Position numbers and translations under genes: made by a program. The notes beneath the pieces were generated by a model that made no database searches, was not told the DNA's origin, and saw nothing but the letters and a program-made list of their open reading frames with translations. A stretch of 7,653 nt of DNA from CAYUUR01 sp964510235 (GTDB lineage: Bacteria; Patescibacteriota; Saccharimonadia; Saccharimonadales; CAYUUR01): assembly GCA_964510235.1 (NCBI GenBank), contig CAZEBF010000028.1, positions 1-7,653 on the forward strand. Direction: 5' to 3'. Numbering within the stretch: the first letter of the stretch is position 1; each line of letters opens with the position of its first letter. This document shows, in pieces, positions 4,714 to 7,653 of the stretch.

Positions 4714-6831
4714 TTGGGTACCAAAGCACTACTAACACACACAAAAACTACACTAATCGTACTGGTGCTGCTAGCCAGTTTGCTGGTCCCAGTATTAGGT
4801 TCGTCATCGGCTAATGCTGAGATGGAGGAGTTTGGGTATGGCTGGACAAATGTAACTAGTCTGGAGTGGCCGGATTCGCCAGATGGGATTGCTACTGATA
4901 GCGACGAAAACGTCTATCTAGTAGGCACTTTTAACGTTACTAGAGATTTTGATCCGGGTGCCGGTACTGACAGCAAAACTTCTGCTGGCGCCTCAGATAT
5001 TTTTCTAACCAAATTTAACGCCGACGGTACCTATGGCTACACCAAAGTATTCGGCGGCATCGGTTACGAGTCTGCTTTTTCGCTGACCATTGATGTTGCC
5101 GACAACATTTACCTGTCAGGAACGTTCACAGGTACCGCCGACTTTGACCCCGGCGCTGGGACTGACAATAAAACCACTTCTGGCGGTACTAATGCCTTCG
5201 TTACTAAATTCAATGCTGATGGCACTTATGCCTACACTAAGACCATGGGTGGCACAGGGTATACAAGGGCAGGGTCAGTTACTACCGACCCAGACAATAA
5301 TGTATATGCAGCAGGCTTATTTGATGGTACCGCCGACTTTGACCCCGGCGCAGGAACCGATAACAAAACCACCGCAGGCAATAATGACATATTCCTAACC
5401 AAAATAAACGCCGACGGTACTTATGCCTACACTAAGACTATGGGCAGTACGGGACGTGATCAGCCATATTCTGTTGTTACGGACCTCAACGGTAATGTAT
5501 TTATGGCTGGGTATTTTAGAGGTACAGTCGACTTTGACCCCGGTGCTGGCACTGACAACAAAACCTCCGCCGGGAGCAGTGACATCTTCCTAGCCAAAAT
5601 AAACGCCGACGGTACCTATGCCTACACCAAGACTATGGGCGGCACAGGTAGCGATGACGCGCAGACTGTTACTGTTGATCAAACCGGCAATGTCTATCTG
5701 ACAGGCTACTTTAACAGTGCTAGTGCTGACTTTGACCCCGGTGCTGGCACAGATAATAAAGCTTCTGCCGGCGGTTACGATATATTCCTGACCAAAATAA
5801 ACACCGACGGCACCTACGGCTACACTAAGACCATGGGCGGCGCACAAAATGATGATTATGGATACGGAATTGATACCGACCAAGACGATAATGTGTATAT
5901 ATCTGGTTATTTTGAGAGCACGACTGCCGACTTCGACCCGGGCGTTGATGTCGATAGCCACACTACTTACACTAATACAAATGAGATATTTCTAACACGC
6001 ATCAACGCCGACGGCTCTTACGGCTACACAAAAACATTAGACAACACTGATGGAAATGCTTTCTCGTTAAATTACTACGGCAATTTAGTCACTGTAGATA
6101 AAAGCAACGACATCTACCTGTCTGGTTCTTTCGGTGGGGTGGTGGACTTCGACCCGACAGCCAGCACAGATAATAAAGATTCTGGAAATGATGAATTTGC
6201 CTTCCTCACCAAACTCACCCAAACCACCTACCAACAAATCACCAACCTAGATCCATCCCTAGCAGCTAAGACTCTATCTAACACAGACGCCACAGACAAC
6301 ACTATTGAAAACGGCACCAGCGCTACCATACGCCTGTCGCTGAGTGACACCACTCCCATCGCCGACGTCACCACCACCTTCACCACTGACCTCAACTGGT
6401 CCACCGTCACAGCTGACTCTAACCTCACCACCGGCACTGCCTTTGCCCACAACCTCACAGCCGCAGACGGTACTGCTGGCACCTTCACTCTCTATGTCCC
6501 CAAACTACCTAACCACACTAGAGTAGGCATCTGTCCTGGAGCTAACTCAATAGCATCAACGACAAACCAATGTGAAGGACTGTACTACCTCACAGAAAAC
6601 ACAGACAACAACCTCACCACCACAACCATAGACACCCAAGATTACTGGACCATAACCGGCCTCACTGGCACTGGTGGCTTTAGTGCTGAGGCTGTAGCAA
6701 CAACAACCGCAGACACTGCAGGCCAAGATACCCTCGCAGAAACAGGACAAAACACCACCAGCCTCATCCTCCTCGCCACAATCCTCCTGGTCTTAGCCGC
6801 TGCTACCTATAGAAGGAAAGAGCTCCTATGA
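4714..6831 (+). CDS. Secreted seven-bladed beta-propeller (SBBP repeat) surface protein with LAETG sorting signal
   Basis: A 705-residue exported protein starting at TTG, chosen because the signal peptide begins at once and a purine-rich site (4700-4707) precedes it. Signal peptide residues 1-35 (hydrophobic core about 14-28, cleavage after SANA). Residues about 43-502 hold seven repeats, each with an N-V-Y-L-x-G strand, a DFDPGAGTDNK-like segment, D-I-F-L-T-K-I-N-A-D-G and Y-T-K-T-M-G-G. These resemble SBBP repeats; seven copies would close one seven-bladed propeller, a fold usually used to bind a partner. A Thr-rich region follows (about 510-670) with the only two cysteines, C607 and C620, probably a disulfide. 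The C-terminus is LAETG (674-678), a hydrophobic helix (about 682-698) and RRK: a sortase-type wall-sorting signal. No sortase is seen here. The ligand is unknown. The stop overlaps the next gene (ATGA), suggesting coupled translation. Confidence 0.92.
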   Translation: MGTKALLTHTKTTLIVLVLLASLLVPVLGSSSANAEMEEFGYGWTNVTSLEWPDSPDGIATDSDENVYLVGTFNVTRDFDPGAGTDSKTSAGASDIFLTKFNADGTYGYTKVFGGIGYESAFSLTIDVADNIYLSGTFTGTADFDPGAGTDNKTTSGGTNAFVTKFNADGTYAYTKTMGGTGYTRAGSVTTDPDNNVYAAGLFDGTADFDPGAGTDNKTTAGNNDIFLTKINADGTYAYTKTMGSTGRDQPYSVVTDLNGNVFMAGYFRGTVDFDPGAGTDNKTSAGSSDIFLAKINADGTYAYTKTMGGTGSDDAQTVTVDQTGNVYLTGYFNSASADFDPGAGTDNKASAGGYDIFLTKINTDGTYGYTKTMGGAQNDDYGYGIDTDQDDNVYISGYFESTTADFDPGVDVDSHTTYTNTNEIFLTRINADGSYGYTKTLDNTDGNAFSLNYYGNLVTVDKSNDIYLSGSFGGVVDFDPTASTDNKDSGNDEFAFLTKLTQTTYQQITNLDPSLAAKTLSNTDATDNTIENGTSATIRLSLSDTTPIADVTTTFTTDLNWSTVTADSNLTTGTAFAHNLTAADGTAGTFTLYVPKLPNHTRVGICPGANSIASTTNQCEGLYYLTENTDNNLTTTTIDTQDYWTITGLTGTGGFSAEAVATTTADTAGQDTLAETGQNTTSLILLATILLVLAAATYRRKELL
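4840..6220 (+). repeat. Seven tandem SBBP-type coding repeats
   Basis: The GAYTTYGAYCC element that encodes DFDP begins at 4945, 5140, 5335, 5530, 5728, 5929 and 6145. Spacings are 195, 195, 195, 198, 201 and 216 bases (65 to 72 codons), all multiples of three. The central copies are close at DNA level: 5410-5445 and 5605-5640 differ at 2 of 36 positions, pointing to recent duplication or gene conversion. The outer copies, above all the last, are more diverged. Confidence 0.9.
6733..6813 (+). other. Coding segment for LAETG cell-wall sorting signal
   Basis: Codons for LAETG (6733-6747) are followed by a hydrophobic stretch (SLILLATILLVLAAA) and the basic tail YRRK. This is the three-part layout of a sortase substrate, with Ala in place of the usual Pro of LPXTG. 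Confidence 0.75.
6813..6817 (+). promoter_or_regulatory. Shine-Dalgarno site for the NHL-repeat gene
   Basis: AAGGA at the end of the propeller gene lies ten bases before the ATG at 6828. With the ATGA stop-start overlap it supports the chosen start and translational coupling. Confidence 0.6.
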
Positions 6832-7653
6832 TAACTCACCTTAAGCATCACCTTACTATCCCTACTTCCTTATTCATTACACTCGCACTGACGTTGAGTT
6901 TCCTAACTCCACTCACCGCCAAGGCTGCGCCAGAGCCTGCGGATGTGCCGGCTTTTGCTAGTACTTGGGGGAGTTATGAGCCAAATAGCTTATCTGACCC
7001 CCAAGCCATGACCGTAGACTCCAATAACAATATCTACCTTGCCGACACCTATAACCACCGTATTGTTCATTTTAGTGTTGATGGCACCTACCTCGCTCAA
7101 TGGGGGTCGCCCGGCTTCGGCAACGGCCAGTTTAGTTATCCTTCGGGCATCACTACTGACTCAGATAACAATATTTACGTCGCCGACTCTTACAATGACC
7201 GCATCCAAAAGTTCGACAGCACAGGTACCTATATCACCAAGTGGGGTACATCCGGCTCCGGCAACGGCCAGTTCAACTATCCTACAGGGATCGCTACTGA
7301 CCCATATGATAATGTATACATTGCTGATGGCTACAATAACCGCATCCAAAAGTTCGACAGCACAGGTACCTATATCACCAAGTGGGGTACATCCGGCTCC
7401 GGCAACGGCCAATTTAGCTATACTTCGGGTATAACCATTGATTCCACTGAAAGTATCTACGTCGTCGACTCTGACAATAACCGCATCCAAAAGTTCGACA
7501 GCAACGGCACCTATATCACCAAGTGGGGTACATCCGGCACTGGCAACGGCCAATTTAGTTATCCTCAGAGCATTGTAACCGACCAATCCAATAATATATA
7601 CGTTGCAGACTCCAGCAACCACCGCATCCAAAAGTTCGACAGCAACGGCACCT
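6828..7653 (+). CDS. Secreted NHL-repeat beta-propeller protein, 3'-truncated
   Basis: An open frame from the ATG at 6828 runs off the right edge with 275 complete codons. Residues 1-33 form a signal peptide (His/Lys-rich start, hydrophobic core about 11-30, cleavage after AKA), so the protein is exported. From about residue 56 it consists of 47-residue NHL repeats of the form P-x-G-I-x-x-D-x-x-N-N-I-Y-V-A-D-S-x-N-x-R-I-Q-K-F-D-S-x-G-T-Y-I-T-K-W-G-x-x-G-x-G-N-G-Q-F. Five are at least partly present, and a complete NHL propeller usually has six, so at least one more probably follows. NHL propellers serve protein or ligand binding and in some families carry catalytic residues; nothing here points to an enzyme. 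The ATGA overlap with the preceding gene and the AAGGA site indicate one operon of two surface propellers. Whether it too ends in a sorting signal cannot be seen. Confidence 0.93.
   Translation, partial: MITHLKHHLTIPTSLFITLALTLSFLTPLTAKAAPEPADVPAFASTWGSYEPNSLSDPQAMTVDSNNNIYLADTYNHRIVHFSVDGTYLAQWGSPGFGNGQFSYPSGITTDSDNNIYVADSYNDRIQKFDSTGTYITKWGTSGSGNGQFNYPTGIATDPYDNVYIADGYNNRIQKFDSTGTYITKWGTSGSGNGQFSYTSGITIDSTESIYVVDSDNNRIQKFDSNGTYITKWGTSGTGNGQFSYPQSIVTDQSNNIYVADSSNHRIQKFDSNGT
7015..7653 (+). repeat. Tandem 141-base NHL coding repeats
   Basis: The Arg-Ile element (CGYATY) recurs with an exact 141-base period; its G falls at 7060, 7201, 7342, 7483 and 7624. A 73-base stretch is identical between 7198-7270 and 7339-7411. 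The copy starting at 7480 matches these except in two short patches. Such identity in coding DNA, including third positions, indicates recent tandem duplication or gene conversion. The array continues past the right edge. Confidence 0.92.

Noticed and set aside
5590..5961. Minus-strand open frame of 123 codons opposite the SBBP repeats
   Set aside because: An antisense shadow of the in-phase repeats, without independent evidence of coding.
7039..7434. Plus-strand open frame of 131 codons within the NHL gene
   Set aside because: It is out of frame with the clear signal peptide and NHL repeats and stays open for the same periodicity reason.
7161..7631. Long minus-strand open frame of 156 codons opposite the NHL array
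   Set aside because: The repeat period is a multiple of three, so one stop-free antisense frame repeats itself. The translation is a periodic echo of the NHL codons, with no ribosome site.
7015..7653. Regular repeats as a CRISPR array or minisatellite
   Set aside because: The units are 141 bases, contiguous and coding, and match NHL protein repeats. There are no short palindromic repeats with unique spacers.
1..7653. tRNA, rRNA, insertion sequence or attachment site
   Set aside because: No cloverleaf or rRNA sequence, transposase, or terminal inverted repeat was seen; nearly all bases are accounted for by the six genes.

Overview
The window is a compact, all-plus-strand stretch of a bacterial chromosome with six protein genes and no gap longer than about 70 bases. 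The gene set points to a member of the Candidate Phyla Radiation, most likely Candidatus Saccharibacteria (TM7). It combines small single-pass surface proteins, an RpfB-like DUF348/G5 cell-wall protein whose lysozyme-like C-terminus has the HESGW...RYGSW...GWW pattern, a Nudix protein with a hydrophobic N-terminus, and a secreted beta-propeller protein ending in an LAETG sorting signal. TGA is read as stop (2877-2879 and 6829-6831), which fits Saccharibacteria and argues against the UGA-recoding Gracilibacteria and Absconditabacteria. The lineage is inferred from recognition of families, not from a marker-gene tree.

Layout. Positions 1-677 hold the end of a membrane-anchored extracytoplasmic protein of unknown function, cut by the left edge. 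Positions 708-2879 encode a complete PcrA/UvrD superfamily 1 helicase, overlapped by four bases by a Nudix hydrolase (2876-3343). Positions 3414-4652 encode a protein with the domain order of RpfB: membrane anchor, three DUF348 domains, G5, and a lysozyme-like domain. Positions 4714-6831 encode a secreted, cell-wall-sorted protein with exactly seven SBBP-type repeats. It overlaps by four bases a second secreted protein (6828 to the right edge) built from 47-residue NHL repeats, which runs off the window.

Functionally there are two blocks. The helicase and Nudix genes look like a DNA-repair and nucleotide-hydrolysis pair that is translationally coupled. The following three genes look like a cell-surface block: a peptidoglycan-active enzyme, a wall-anchored seven-bladed propeller, and a coupled NHL propeller. 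In an epibiont that lives on a host bacterium such proteins could serve host contact or wall remodelling, but that is inference.

The most unusual non-coding signals are hairpins placed directly against the start codons of the two surface transcription units. Before the RpfB-like gene, a 12-bp stem (3365-3405) sits exactly between a perfect AAGGAG and the ATG, so folding would shorten the spacing from 49 to 8 bases. Before the propeller gene, a 6-bp stem (4694-4713) shows the purine-rich ribosome-binding sequence in its loop and abuts a TTG start. Three candidate promoters share an extended -10 of the form TGNTAMAMT, and the one before the helicase would give a nearly leaderless mRNA.
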